A stretch of 64,000 nt of DNA, taken from positions 124,001-188,000 of the forward strand of contig JAPJBO010000335.1 in assembly GCA_030068145.1 (NCBI GenBank), in the 5' to 3' direction. The first letter of the stretch is position 1, and each line of letters begins with the position of its first letter. The notes beneath the pieces are model-generated. The model searched no databases and was not told the origin of the DNA. It was given only the letters and a program-made list of their open reading frames with translations. Shown piece after piece: positions 41,001-50,620 of this stretch. The translations under genes were made by a program, and so were the position numbers. The stretch is from Diplonema papillatum (Eukaryota > Euglenozoa > Diplonemea > Diplonemida > Diplonemidae).

Positions 41001-43044
41001 ATCACCGCTCTCCTGCAGGAGCAGCGTCGGCAGAACCAGGCGAGCCAGGAGGCGATGGAGAGGGCCATCGAGATGCAGGCAACGAAGGAGGCGGCGCCGC
41101 TGCCCCCGCAGCAGGTCGACTCGCCCCGAAGGGTCTCTTTAGCGGAGATCCCATCGCCAGGACACATGGTATCGGGGGATCATGTCCTCAATGAGTCAGG
41201 ATCGCCCATGGCGTCTCCGAGAGCATCGCCCCGTGGGCTGGCGCCGAGCGAGCTGAACATGAGCATTCCTAACTTCAGCGTAACGGGGAGCATGTCCGGG
41301 AGTCCGGGGCTCGACCGGACGAACATGAGCGACTATCCCCTCGTCTTCTGGCCCGGGCTGCAGTCCGCGCAGGCGGCGCAGATGGCCACCAACTCGGGCC
41401 GCGTGACGCAGGACCACAGCAACTCGCCCCTCTACCAGCGCATCGTCGCCATGTACGAGACCCACAACCCCGGAAAAATGCACACCGTCGACGCACTCGT
41501 CAACAAGTACGCTCCCCTCCCGTTTTACACTTTTTTTCGAAGAAGACTTGATGCTAGCATCAAACATGAATGAGAGGCGGTGCCTGCCTAAACATAAACT
41601 AAGATTTTCTCCCAAAGGACCCAATGATGAGCATCGGTCTGCGTTCACGAGAGCGAAACCCGAAACGAGGTGCACACAACACCGCGGTGAATAAGAAGAA
41701 GGAAGACTGGTTCCTCAAGGGTTCATACCCTACCTGCGATGTCTTACACTAAAGAGGAGTAGTGCGGCCAACGAAAACTCTAGTTTTCCGTTGACAGATT
41801 CCGTGTCCGTGGCTTGAAGGACCGAAGCACGGCGCAGATAGCACACGATCGGTTTCCAAGCACCATCCAAATACCAACTATCAGGTACGGCGGTGTGTTG
41901 CCTCAGCACTTCCGTATCACCACCACTCCAAGCACCATCCAAATACCAACTATCAGGTACGGCGAAGACGCGCTTCTCAAGACGCTGGTCGACAAATACG
42001 GCCCGGAACCCACGGACGGCTCCGCACTTCGCACGCACTTCGACAGCTCGTATGCTTCCCTTCCCTGGCTACTTCTATTCACCCTACGCCGCATCCACCC
42101 ACCTCACACCCGAAGCACCTCCTTAAGCGCGTCAGAGGACCTTGCTATCCGGGGCTCACGACGTGAGTGAGAAATCACGACACACACGGTAGTGTCCAAC
42201 CCTCTGAAGCTGGAGGTTAAAAAAACGGGGCTTGCACGTTTGCTTTTCGGGTGTGCAATTGCGCGCGGTGTGGGTGTACTATTCCACCTGCTTTTCGGGT
42301 GTGGCTGGGGCAACCGCATCCTCTGTCTGTATCTCCAGCTTCCGAGGCCGTGCGCGACCACAACTCCTTTTTGTCGAACGTTACCCGGAGACTCTCAAAA
42401 CTTGGAGTTTCACGCGAACCTTCAAAGAATTGCTTGTCGGAGATGCTCGAGATGGCAACACCAGCTGCGAAATTGTGAAATGTGCAAGTTTGCGGTGGTC
42501 TGCACTGTACATACGCTTATTCACACGTTTACTCACTTCATTTGATGTTTAACATGCAGGGTCAAAACCTGTGTCTTTTTGGTAAACGCTGCCGCGGGGC
42601 CGACAGAGCCCAAGAAAAACATTTGGATTATTTTTTTTTGCTCAACTTCATCAAAAAATACCGCAGCATTTGTTCCAAATTTATTTTTTTCAAAAACCCA
42701 ATTTTTTTTCCAGAAAAAATGGGTGGCCATTTTTTTTGGGGTCTAAATCCCTCATACCAAAAATACACAAGGTTTTGACCCTGCATGTTAAGCAGACGGA
42801 ACAAAGCCTCTCACGCGCGCTTGGTGCTAGCATCAAGTCGTCTACGCCCGGCGATGCACCTATATTTACCTCCTCTCGTTCCTCAAAGCCAGAGCCAATT
42901 CCGACGATCCTCCCCGCCTGTGCGTACGCGGACATCAAATGCACCTTGCACAGATCTCGCTCTGTTCACCTGTCGCCGATGGGATCACCGGCAGGCAGTC
43001 CCATGGGGAGCCCAAGAGGAGATTTCCCGCAGCTGGTGCAGTAG
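38029..43044 (+). CDS. membrane-protein family member 2: propeller-like ectodomain, stalk, one TM, cytoplasmic tail
   Basis: Exons 38029-38716, 40303-41506, 41933-42049 and 42954-43044 total 2100 nt (699 codons plus stop), with phases 1, 2, 2. Donors are GTATGC, GTACGC and GTATGC; acceptors are AACACAACAG, CACTCCAAG and CCTTGCACAG. Signal peptide residues 1-20 (MLRELTLVVLLLPAATVGTI). The ectodomain matches member 1 (CGMAVDATRRLAIWSEGYYD). A Pro/Thr-rich stalk precedes the membrane span near residues 417-441 (VTILIICLTLVALCVAGAGA). A coiled-coil-like QEQRRQNQASQEAMERAIEM and a Ser-rich tail follow; exon 4 ends FPQLVQ. The paired exon lengths and phases confirm the model. Introns hold R5b, R1, R9, R4, R7 and R12 elements. 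Function unknown; a cell-surface role is inferred. Confidence 0.87.
38956..39078. mobile_element. GTGAGCCGG-type MITE, copy 1
   Basis: Ends TGAGCCGGTCCATCCC and GGGACGGACCGGCTCA. It contains GATAGACCGTGATAGACCG. Related copy 52119-52300 has a 5-bp target duplication. Partial relatives are near 43995, 49590 and 52860. Confidence 0.8.
39094..39312 (+). mobile_element. R1 element inserted in R5b
   Basis: Starts AAATACTCGAGGGGCTGCC; the inverted arm GGCAGCCTCCTCAAGTATTT ends at 39285. A tail CTACAAAGCAGGTGCTTATA continues to the R5b junction. TATACA flanks both sides (target-duplication-like). Confidence 0.8.
39518..39768 (-). repeat. R9 dispersed repeat, copy 2
   Basis: Same sequence as 29331-29590. 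Preceded by an A/G-rich run. In intron 1 of member 2. Confidence 0.75.
39995..40190. repeat. paired GGGGGGCGGTGCCCCCC hairpins
   Basis: CATGTACCATACCGTCTCCC plus a hairpin of the form GGGGGCGGTGCCCCC occurs at about 39997 and again at 40138, ~140 bp apart. Confidence 0.65.
41524..41615 (+). repeat. R12 dispersed repeat, copy 1 (intron 2 of member 2)
   Basis: GAAGACTTGATGCTAGCATC (palindrome TTGATGCTAGCATCAA) and GCCTGCCTAAACATAAACTA. A second copy is 47253-47345, with fragments near 32165, 42810, 50860 and 51065. Confidence 0.7.
41861..41932 (+). repeat. duplicated start of exon 3 in member 2
   Basis: CCAAGCACCATCCAAATACC to ATCAGGTACGGCG occurs at 41856-41892 and again at 41928-41964. Only the second continues into the open exon. 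The first provides a possible decoy acceptor. Confidence 0.75.
42187..42348. mobile_element. R7 element, decayed copy in intron 3
   Basis: CTCTGAAGCTGGAGGTTAAA at the left and TCTCCAGCTTCCGAGGC at the right, with CTTTTCGGGTGTG inside as in other copies. Confidence 0.65.
42553..42787 (+). mobile_element. R4 inverted-repeat element, uninterrupted copy
   Basis: 235 bp. Ends CATGCAGGGTCAAAACC and GGTTTTGACCCTGCATG, flanked on both sides by TTAA. Together with the GTAT flanks at 3671/7884 this gives a 4-bp duplication of varying sequence. Non-coding. Confidence 0.88.
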
Positions 43045-43079
43045 ACGCGAAGTGCGCAACGACTCACCGCATCTCAGCA

Positions 43080-43625
43080 ACGCGCATCCACTGCGTCAAG
43101 TAGAAGCAGGATGAATTCCCCTGCACTACAGGCCCCACGGCAGAGAATATCCCGAATCCATCGCTGATGAAGCCTCGCTGTGTCTAGTAGAAGCAGTCGT
43201 TCCACTGCACCGTGGGATTCGCCGAAGTAGGAAGTAGAAGCCAGGATGCTTTCCACTGCACTACGGGTGGTGGCAGAGAGAATCCCGAATCCATTGCTGA
43301 TGAAGCCTCACTGTGTCAAGTAGAAGCAGTCGTTCCACTGCACCGTAGGATTCGCCGAAGTAGGAAGTAGAAGCCAGGATGCTTTCCACTGCACTACGGG
43401 TGGTGGCAGAGAGAATTCCGAATTGTCAAGATAGATTCACACCGTGTCAACAGCCATTCCACGGTACCACGTGGTATCGCCGAAGCACCGCGACAGAGCA
43501 ACAGTGCGCCAAGGAAAAGCGGGCTGCTTTCCGACTGCACTACGGGTGGTGACAGAGCCCGATCCGTCGCTGATAGAGACTCTGTGTCGAGCAGAAGCAG
43601 GACGCGTGGGGAGTGGCGCCGCTGC
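43080..43625 (+). repeat. ~133-bp tandem repeat after member 2, about 4 diverged units
   Basis: CAGTCGTTCCACTGCACCGT, AAGCCAGGATGCTTTCCACT and GAATCCCGAATCCATTGCTG recur. Units include GTAGAAGCAGGA, which also follows the stop codon of members 1 and 2, so the array probably grew from the 3' flank. Confidence 0.8.
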
Positions 43626-44010
43626 ACACAGCACTTGGTGGCGCACTTTGCTTACCGCAGCACCAGGCAGTACTTCCCGTTTCTGTTCTCTGGTATCCAC
43701 GGTTGGTCGATTGTACTGCCGTGTTGCTACCACTGGATGGTTGATGGCTGCACGCCTCTTGAGCCAGGGCCTGGTCTGGGGTCACTCAGGAATATCGGAT
43801 TTTGTTTATTGGCGCGACGGAAGGTCTTCGCTGGATATATCAGCCCAACCCACGAATTCCCTTCACAACCGATACTGTACGGCCGGCCCATCGCCTCCCG
43901 ATAAGACACTTTACGCAGCTCCGTCCATTCTGCATGAGCCACTCAAGGGACTACCCACAACGGCGCACAATTCGATGGAGCTCCGGGGGATAGGGTGGAC
44001 CGGCTCATAC
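43626..44010. other. no gene seen
   Basis: An ORF runs across the region in one frame, but it shows no domain. Near 43992 GGTGGACCGGCTCA is a lone end of the GTGAGCC MITE family. Confidence 0.4.
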
Positions 44011-44540
44011 AGGGCTTACGCTCCACGTGTGGAACGTGTGGATTTCCACACGTTGATTCTTTTTGGATTTTGTTCCCCCACGTGTGGATCCACAGGTACC
44101 ACATGTGGATTTTGATTTATTGCAGGGGAGCCTAGGGCCACGAGCGGTCAAGGCCGCACAGCCAGGTGTCGCCAAGTCCAGTAGCGACGCTATTTCTTTT
44201 GCTGTCGCACATGAGGGGCAAGGTTTTTTTGTTTAATAGTACATCTGTACTGACGGGAACATTTCCGGAACAACGGTTGCACATGAAAGAGAAAACGAAG
44301 CCAACGAAAAAGTGCTAGCACAGGAATACCCCCCCCAGAGAGGTTTATACCCTGTACACGCGAAGAACAAGAAACTTTTACCTTATCATTTTCATCACCT
44401 TTGGTCAGTTGATGCTGATCGTCCGTTGCTTCGTTTATCAGTGCAAGCCCCAACTCCGGAAATGTTCCCCCTCGAACCTTAAGCGCCCACACGTGGACCA
44501 CACGTATTTTCTCTGAGACCGAAAACGGAGCGTAAGCCCC
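44011..44540. mobile_element. 0.53 kb TIR element with AGGGCTTACGCTCC ends, copy 2
   Basis: Same termini, GTGGAACGTGTGGATTTCC palindrome and right subterminal CTGAGACCGAAAACGGAGCG as copy 1 (1599-2148), but without the R5b insertion. The middle is diverged. Confidence 0.85.
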
Positions 44541-44663
44541 GGGCTCGTTACCCGACGGTTAAGTTCAGAAGGGTCTGATACACAGCAAACGAAGCGAACG
44601 TCGTTTTATTCGGAGCATTAGCAGCAGCAAAAGAAAGAGCTGAAAAAAGTGAAAAGGGAGAAG

Positions 44664-44875
44664 AAATACTCGAGGGGCTGCCTTGTGCTTTCTTCGAAGG
44701 AGGCTAGAGGGGGGAGAAACGATACAGCTACAAAGTGGGTCGTTTTTGTTGAACGCTTACGGCCGCCACTGAACCCGGATTCACCTTTGTTCCGTGTGGG
44801 CTGCTCCTTTTTGATCTTTTGCAGCTGGCAGCCTCCTCAAGTATTTCCTACAAAGCAGGTGCTCATACAAAAAAA
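44664..44875 (+). mobile_element. R1 element
   Basis: AAATACTCGAGGGGCTGCC to the inverted arm ending 44846, plus the GCAGGTGCTCATACAAAA tail. Confidence 0.85.
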
Positions 44876-45121
44876 AGTAAGTAAAAAAAAAAAAAAAAAA
44901 AAATCTCGAAAATACCCTCTGAAGAACTGATGATGTAGGATGCAGACAAAGCCACATGTCCCATTTCGCTTCTTGTGCGTGCTTCCCTTCATTCGCTTGT
45001 TTCTCGCGAACGCGTCAACAGCAATTGAAAAGCAAACGCCGGGCAAGCGAATCGCGACCTTTTTGCTTTGCTTACATTCTATGTCTGCTGTTCGACCTTC
45101 CTTTGTTTTTTGCCTTGGGCA

Positions 45122-45337
45122 CAGGAGCCAAGCTTCACGTGTTCGGTGGTACTGCAGAGCCACGGGCCTACGGGTAAAGTGGCTACCGATTTCCCAAACT
45201 AAAGCATCAAGGCTTGGCGCACCTTGGGGCTTGGCGCTCGCGCTGAACACAAGCTCGTCGAGACGGTCAGCCGCAGGGCAGAGCGCGACTCAAGCTTTGC
45301 AAGCTGTGGTTGACCGTCACGTTCCTGGACCAGGAGC
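45122..45337 (+). repeat. R9 dispersed repeat, copy 3 (inverted relative to 29331)
   Basis: CCAAGCTTCACGTGTTCGG to GGTTGACCGTCACGTTCCTG, reverse complement of copies 1 and 2. Confidence 0.75.
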
Positions 45338-45462
45338 GGCCTTTTTCTTTTTACCAAACATGCAATTGTTGTTGGAGGAAAATAAGAACGCGTCACAGAC
45401 CATCCACGGCGTTTCCTTGCGCCTGTACCAAGAAACAAACGTCCAGGGCAAAGCGCTCAACG

Positions 45463-45685
45463 AAATACTCGAGGGGCTGCCTTGTGCTTGCTTCGAAGGA
45501 GGCTAGAGGGGGAGAAACAATACAACTACAAAATGGGTCTTTTTGTTGAACGCTTACGCCCGCCACTGAACCCAGATTTACCTGTGTTTCGTGTGGGCTA
45601 CAGCACATTTACCTCCTTTGATCTTTTGCAGCTGGCAGCCTCCTCAAGTATTTCCTACAAAGCAGGTGCATATACCAAAAAAACA
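45463..45685 (+). mobile_element. R1 element
   Basis: AAATACTCGAGGGGCTGCC to the inverted arm ending 45653, plus the AAAGCAGGTGCATATACC tail. 60 bp before an R2 element. Confidence 0.85.
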
Positions 45686-45745
45686 ATTCCCTCCCTCGTC
45701 ATTTTCCGGTTTCAGCCGTGGTTAGACAGTGACGCGTCTTATTTT

Positions 45746-46033
45746 TCTTTTTTACATAAGCGCCAGCTTGAAAGGAAATGCTCGACGATGCTGCCCGACA
45801 AAGAACAGAAGGGATCCAAAGTGCTGTAACTAACGGACGTGAGGTCATGCGGGTCTTCCCCTACACGACAAATCACACAAACACAACAGGTCAAAAGTCC
45901 TGAGTGAGAAAACAACACACGGTGGTGTAAGCGAAGAACAAATCAGATTGTGTTTGTATTGTATTTGCCCCTTACCTCTATATTTCCCCCCTTCCATTCG
46001 GAGTCGAAGCAGCTACGTCGAGTATTTCTTCTG
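45746..46033 (+). mobile_element. R2 inverted-repeat element, near full length
   Basis: CTTTTTTACATAAGCGCC at the left and AGCTACGTCGAGTATTTCTT at the right. Best reference copy for the family. Confidence 0.85.
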
Positions 46034-47252
46034 CATATCAGGCCTGCATGCCCCATCAAAAGCAATCGAAAAGAAAACAAACGAGCGTTTTACCACCTTG
46101 CGCGGTGTCACGGGATGTTTGGCAGCCGCTGCTAAACAGTGCATGCTAATCCATGTGGTTCATGTACTTCAAAGAACTCAATGCTAAAACATAACGTGGG
46201 CGGCGCCGAAGCTTTACCAGCTTCGGCTGACACCATTTGCGCACTTCACATGGTTAAGAAGACGACTGAAAGCATAGACACAAAAGATAGCTCAAAGCAT
46301 CTGCAGAATAACACGAAAAAGCCTCAACAGCAAAAACCCGTTTTCACACTTCTTCTTCTTCTTCTTCTTTCTTGCCTGTTCTTCCGCAGTTCTCGTCGGC
46401 AGAAAAAGGTCGGTGACGGCAGTCGTAGACACGTTCTGGAAAATAAATGAGGGAAGCACGTAAATAAAATAACCGGACCCGGGTGGGGCAAGAGACGCAT
46501 TCGTACGTACGAACATGTGAAAAATGCCGAAAAGCAGAAAAATATTAGTCGTAGCAGACGCGTCTTAAGATTCATAGTATCGAGATTAATGATGTACTGT
46601 GAAACAGGGGCCTCTCGCTCCCTCACACCACCACATCACGCTCCTGCTGATGGAAATGTGGCAAACACACGAAGATCATTAACAGTTGGTTCGTTTTCTA
46701 CTTTCCCTTTTTACGCAGCGGCACTGAGACTGGAGCTAGTCGCAGCATGAGACGCACACCAAGGAGGAGAATACTATGATCAATCACTTGGTCATCTAGA
46801 GTCAGCTCTCGCGCCAGTCCTGCTTTAAGATGTGTCAACACCCTTGGGACTGGTCTGTGAGCGATCACCCAACACCACACCAGAAGGGGCCCACTGAAGG
46901 GTTCATGGGACCCATCGGCTCTTGCGCGGAATCCTTCCACCGCAACCGTCTCAGTCGGTAAATCGTGCTCAGAACCTCGAAGGCGGCCGCAGGCTGGGCG
47001 TCTCACGCAGACGAACTGCGACAGCGGTGACGATCGGGTTTTGAGGCGCTTCCGAAAGCATGCGCACGTGGTCTGCGTTTTCGTAGGCCTCCCAGCATGC
47101 ATCTGACCACGCCCCTGAAGGCACCCCTCTGCTCACGGCCGTTTGCAAATTTGAGAACATCACCGGGTAAAACGACCTTCACAACTCGTTGCACTTTCTT
47201 CCCCCCCCCTTGCCGTGTATCTCCATCTTTTGCCCTCCCCCTATTTTATTTT
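46034..47252. other. no gene seen; R11 copy 3 at 46545-46778
   Basis: 46545-46778 matches the R11 units at 21919 and 22206 (TTACGCAGCGGCACTGAGAC). The rest shows no supported coding region. Confidence 0.5.
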
Positions 47253-47345
47253 ACACTTTCTTCGACGAAGACTTGATGCTAGCATCAAACATGCATGCGA
47301 GGCAGTGTTCTGCCTAAACATTAAACTAAAAGTTTTCCCCCCGAA
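47253..47345 (+). repeat. R12 dispersed repeat, copy 2
   Basis: GAAGACTTGATGCTAGCATC through GTTCTGCCTAAACATTAAAC. Matches 41524-41615. Confidence 0.7.
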
Positions 47346-47871
47346 AACTAATGTGCGTTGTAAACGACCACCCAGTCCTAGTGGTTTGATAAAATGGTGC
47401 GAACACCAGCAAGTGAACCCCCGAAACCAAAAGGGAAAGAAACGGCACGCAAAATAATAATAAAGAAAACACTCTAAAAAAAAAAAAAAAAAACGCTAAC
47501 CCAAACAACTTCCGCCGGTAGAGAAACCTCGCCTAAAGAAATCAACTGCCTTCGGGTAGGCTAGTCTGACACTAGTTGTCGTCGGGAAAAAAAAAAAAAA
47601 AAAAACCAACCTTGCACCCTTCAAAAAAAAAGAAAGAACCCCCCATCAAGAAGAAAGTAGCAACCGGCGAACATAGGGGCGGCCACCTTGCGTCCCGCCC
47701 CTATGTTCCCAGCATCATATCCAGCCTGTCGAAGATTCGGGTTCCTCGGTTTCGGAGCGTACCAGATGCAGATCTTACTCTGCGCATCGCCCGAACTTAC
47801 CCATTGCAGCCGAGTCGATGCGGGCTGTAAATTCGTCCATGGTTTGTTTGCAGGTTGATCGTTTCGTCCGA

Positions 47872-48085
47872 AAATACTCCAGGGGCTGCCTTACTTCGAA
47901 GGAGGCTAGAGGGGGGAGAAACAACACAACTACAAAGTGGGTCTTTTTTGTTGAACGCTTACACCCGCCACTGAACCCAGATTCACCTGTGTTTTGTGTG
48001 GGCTACAGCACATTTACCTCCTTTGATCTTTTGCAGCTGGCAGCCTCCTCAAGTATTTCCTGCAAAGCAGGTGCTTATACAAAAC
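47872..48085 (+). mobile_element. R1 element
   Basis: AAATACTCCAGGGGCTGCC, inverted arm ending 48058, tail AAAGCAGGTGCTTATACAAA. Slightly shorter than other copies. Confidence 0.85.
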
Positions 48086-48325
48086 AAAAACAGTAAGTTG
48101 TTGTGTGGTGCTAATTTGCTCGTCACCGCGGCGGCGAGAGGCTTTTCCGATGCACGACGCCACCGTGTTCATAGTCGTGACTACAGTCTCTATTTGCAGG
48201 AAGGCGAAGATTTCAATGCGGTTCTGCCCACTTAATAGTATCGTGGAATCCTGGTTCTAAGTGAGCCACTTCTGGTAGGCAGTGCTGGCGACGCGGGATG
48301 CACCGAGAGCTGACTTAAGGTGTCC

Positions 48326-48501
48326 GAGTGATCGCTCATCAGATCCCACAAAGGGTGTCGGTTCATCTTGACAGCAGGACGGTGACCGTGGAAGTCGGCA
48401 TCCGACAATGAGTGTGTAACAACTCACCTGTCGAATGCACCGGTCCCGAAAATGGATGATGCTCAAGTGATCTCACCCATAGTTGGGCCGCGTACTGGTA
48501 T
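48326..48501 (+). pseudogene. 28S rRNA fragment 2
   Basis: More complete than the fragment at 13364. It includes CATCAGATCCCACAAAGGGT, GTTCATCTTGACAGCAGGAC, AATGAGTGTGTAACAACTCA and CGAAAATGGATGATGCTCAA. Several bases that are near-universal in 28S are changed. The right edge GGGCCGCGTACTGGTAT is the same as in fragment 1. Confidence 0.87.
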
Positions 48502-49430
48502 CACAATGCCAATACGACCAGTTCCTCTTTACTCTGGCAAATTAGCAAGCGCCGGTTGACAACGAAGCTCTTTTGTTGAGTACATAACACAATCTGGGCC
48601 GACAGCACGCTTCAGTCCAGTTCATTGACCGGTGCGCCTGGGGTAGAGCAACCGGGGAGCTCGTTCGTCCAGGAAGAAATACTCGCCAAAAGACAGTCAC
48701 CTACTGCGGCACCATACTGAGGAGGGCCTACCGTAAGTAAGGTATGTGGACAATGGCCGAAACCACCAATGACCAACAACCAAGGTACCCACCTATCCTC
48801 TTACCTCGTGTAACCACCACTCTTACGACACTCAGAGCACAAAGGATATCTTCCCATAACGACGAAGGTCACCCGGAGACTTTAAAACCCCGGAGTTTCA
48901 AGCGAACTTTCACTCTAAAAGAAGGACGAAACTTCTATGACTTGTTAGTTTGTGATCCGCGCAAATAGGGACCTGCGGCGACAATACACGAGCGAGGTCC
49001 GCCCCTATTTCCTGGAACTGCGTCGAATTGCCTGCTGCTGTCTGTCAGTAATGCAGCAGGTCATCGCTACAGATATCCTGCATTCTAACCGCATACCGAC
49101 AAATGCAGCGGCATTCGAAGTAAACGGGACGGTCGGAGTTGGATTTATTCCAACGAACGGAATCATGCAGGGCTGCGACTGATTGGGCTGCTTATTAGCG
49201 TGTGGATGGCACGTAGCGCAAGAAGGACGCCCACGATCATACATCGATGACATATCAGCCACAGCCAGAGAAGCAAGTCACCTGCAGACGATCGCAAACA
49301 AGACAGTGCAATGAAAAATGACAGGTATCGATTCGCCCAGCGAAATTCCACTCGTTGGGGACGACGTTGCGCCAACTAGCGGTCGAGATCATGAGCTGGC
49401 AGGGGGACACTAATGTTTTGTCTCGGAAGA
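48502..49430. other. no gene seen
   Basis: 48868-48925 carries the R3-type phrase CACCCGGAGACTTTAAAACC. 48960-49060 resembles an end of the GTGAGCC MITE family. No coding region is supported. Confidence 0.4.
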
Positions 49431-49439
49431 ACCCCCGCG

Positions 49440-49570
49440 TCACCTAGTGACTAGTGCAGGCCGTCGCTAGTCACCTAGTGAGTGACTACTGCAAGCCGTC
49501 GCTAGTCACCTAGTGACTAATGCAGGCGCCGCTCGTCACCTAGTGACAAATGCAGGCCGTCACTACCGTC
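49440..49570. repeat. ~30-bp tandem repeat, four units
   Basis: Units of GTCACCTAGTGACTAATGCAG type with CCGTCGCTA between them. Confidence 0.8.
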
Positions 49571-49970
49571 AGCAGTCTATCAGCAGGGGGTGGGCCGGCT
49601 CACCATACGAAACCATCAAGAAGAACCCACCAACCAGCCGGACATCACCTAGCTTGCCCGCCCCTATCTTCCCAGAACCACAGTCAGCCAAAAGTCAGCC
49701 AAAAGCGACCCCCACCGCCTCAAGCGTCAACCGGAGACGAAAAAAGAAAATGCAAAAAAAATATTGGCTTCTTGACACTCGAAACTTCTGAATCACCTTG
49801 GCCAAGGTTCGGAAGATGGCAGCTGCATCTGGCGAGAATCGAATATTTGCAGGACGCAGGGTCAGCTGGATGCAGAAGTATATATCTGCATAAACGTCGG
49901 GTCTTGAGTGCAGGGACCCCTTCCAGCGCAAGCTGTAATTCTGTGTCTGCGGGGGTCGGGCAAGCTTCCG

Positions 49971-50120
49971 CACGGTGGAGTCGAGCTTCGGAAGCTGGAT
50001 GGAAAAGCTGGAGTTAAAAAGCGGGTGTCACGCGATCCTGTCGCGTTAGCACACCCGATCTTCAGGTGTGTCTCAACACACCTTCTTTGACTCCAGCTTC
50101 TGAGGCTAGTCTCCACCGTG
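49971..50120. mobile_element. R7 element, copy
   Basis: CACGGTGGAGTCGAGCTTCG to GAGGCTAGTCTCCACCGTG. Inner arms AGCTGGAGTTAAAAAGCGGG and TTTGACTCCAGCTTCTGAGG. Confidence 0.85.
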
Positions 50121-50410
50121 TGGGTTGAAGGTCTTGGTTGCGCACGGGTCGCGATGGCCATGAAAAGGCAGCATGTTGTGAACTGTCCTCTTGTTGGGCT
50201 CTCCCGCTTCCAATTTTCCTCCCCCCTCCTGGCACTGTTGTCTGGCTCAGTTCCGTGTTCTGTTCGTCCCCTTTTTTCTTTCCTTTTTTTTTTCTTCTTT
50301 TTTCTTCCGTCAAAAAAAAAAAAAAAAAGAAAAAAAGTACGAACCGTCGTTCAACAACGCAAATAGCCAAGTAAGAAGCCTGAAAAACAGTGTTCGCGCT
50401 GAGGAAAAAA

Positions 50411-50433
50411 GCCGGCTGATAATCAGCCGGCTG
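50411..50433. repeat. GCCGGCTGAT palindrome before an R5 leader
   Basis: GCCGGCTGATAATCAGCCGG is a perfect palindrome. A related one, ATCAGCCGGCAAGCCGGCTG, is at about 50783. Confidence 0.75.
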
Positions 50434-50620
50434 ATTTTTGTGTTAACAATGCATTGTTGGTACTAAAAATTAGTAGTTGGCAGCGTACTAAAAGCAACTC
50501 ACCAAATCAGGTGAAAAGCCGCTAGTGCGCACAAACAAAAAGAACACAAAATGGCTATTCCCACCAGAGACGACCTCGACTTAACGCGGCAGACTCGCAC
50601 AAACAAACGGAAGCGCCATA
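50434..50620 (+). mobile_element. R5 leader plus start of a retroelement-type ORF (5' remnant)
   Basis: Leader closely matching 17133-17250 (TTAACAATGCATTGTTGG, GTTGGCAGCGTACTA, CACCAAATCAGGTGAA, GCGCACAAACAAA). An ATG at 50551 opens a peptide MAIPTRDDLDLT, like the one at 17251. A fragment of the same element family. Confidence 0.6.
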
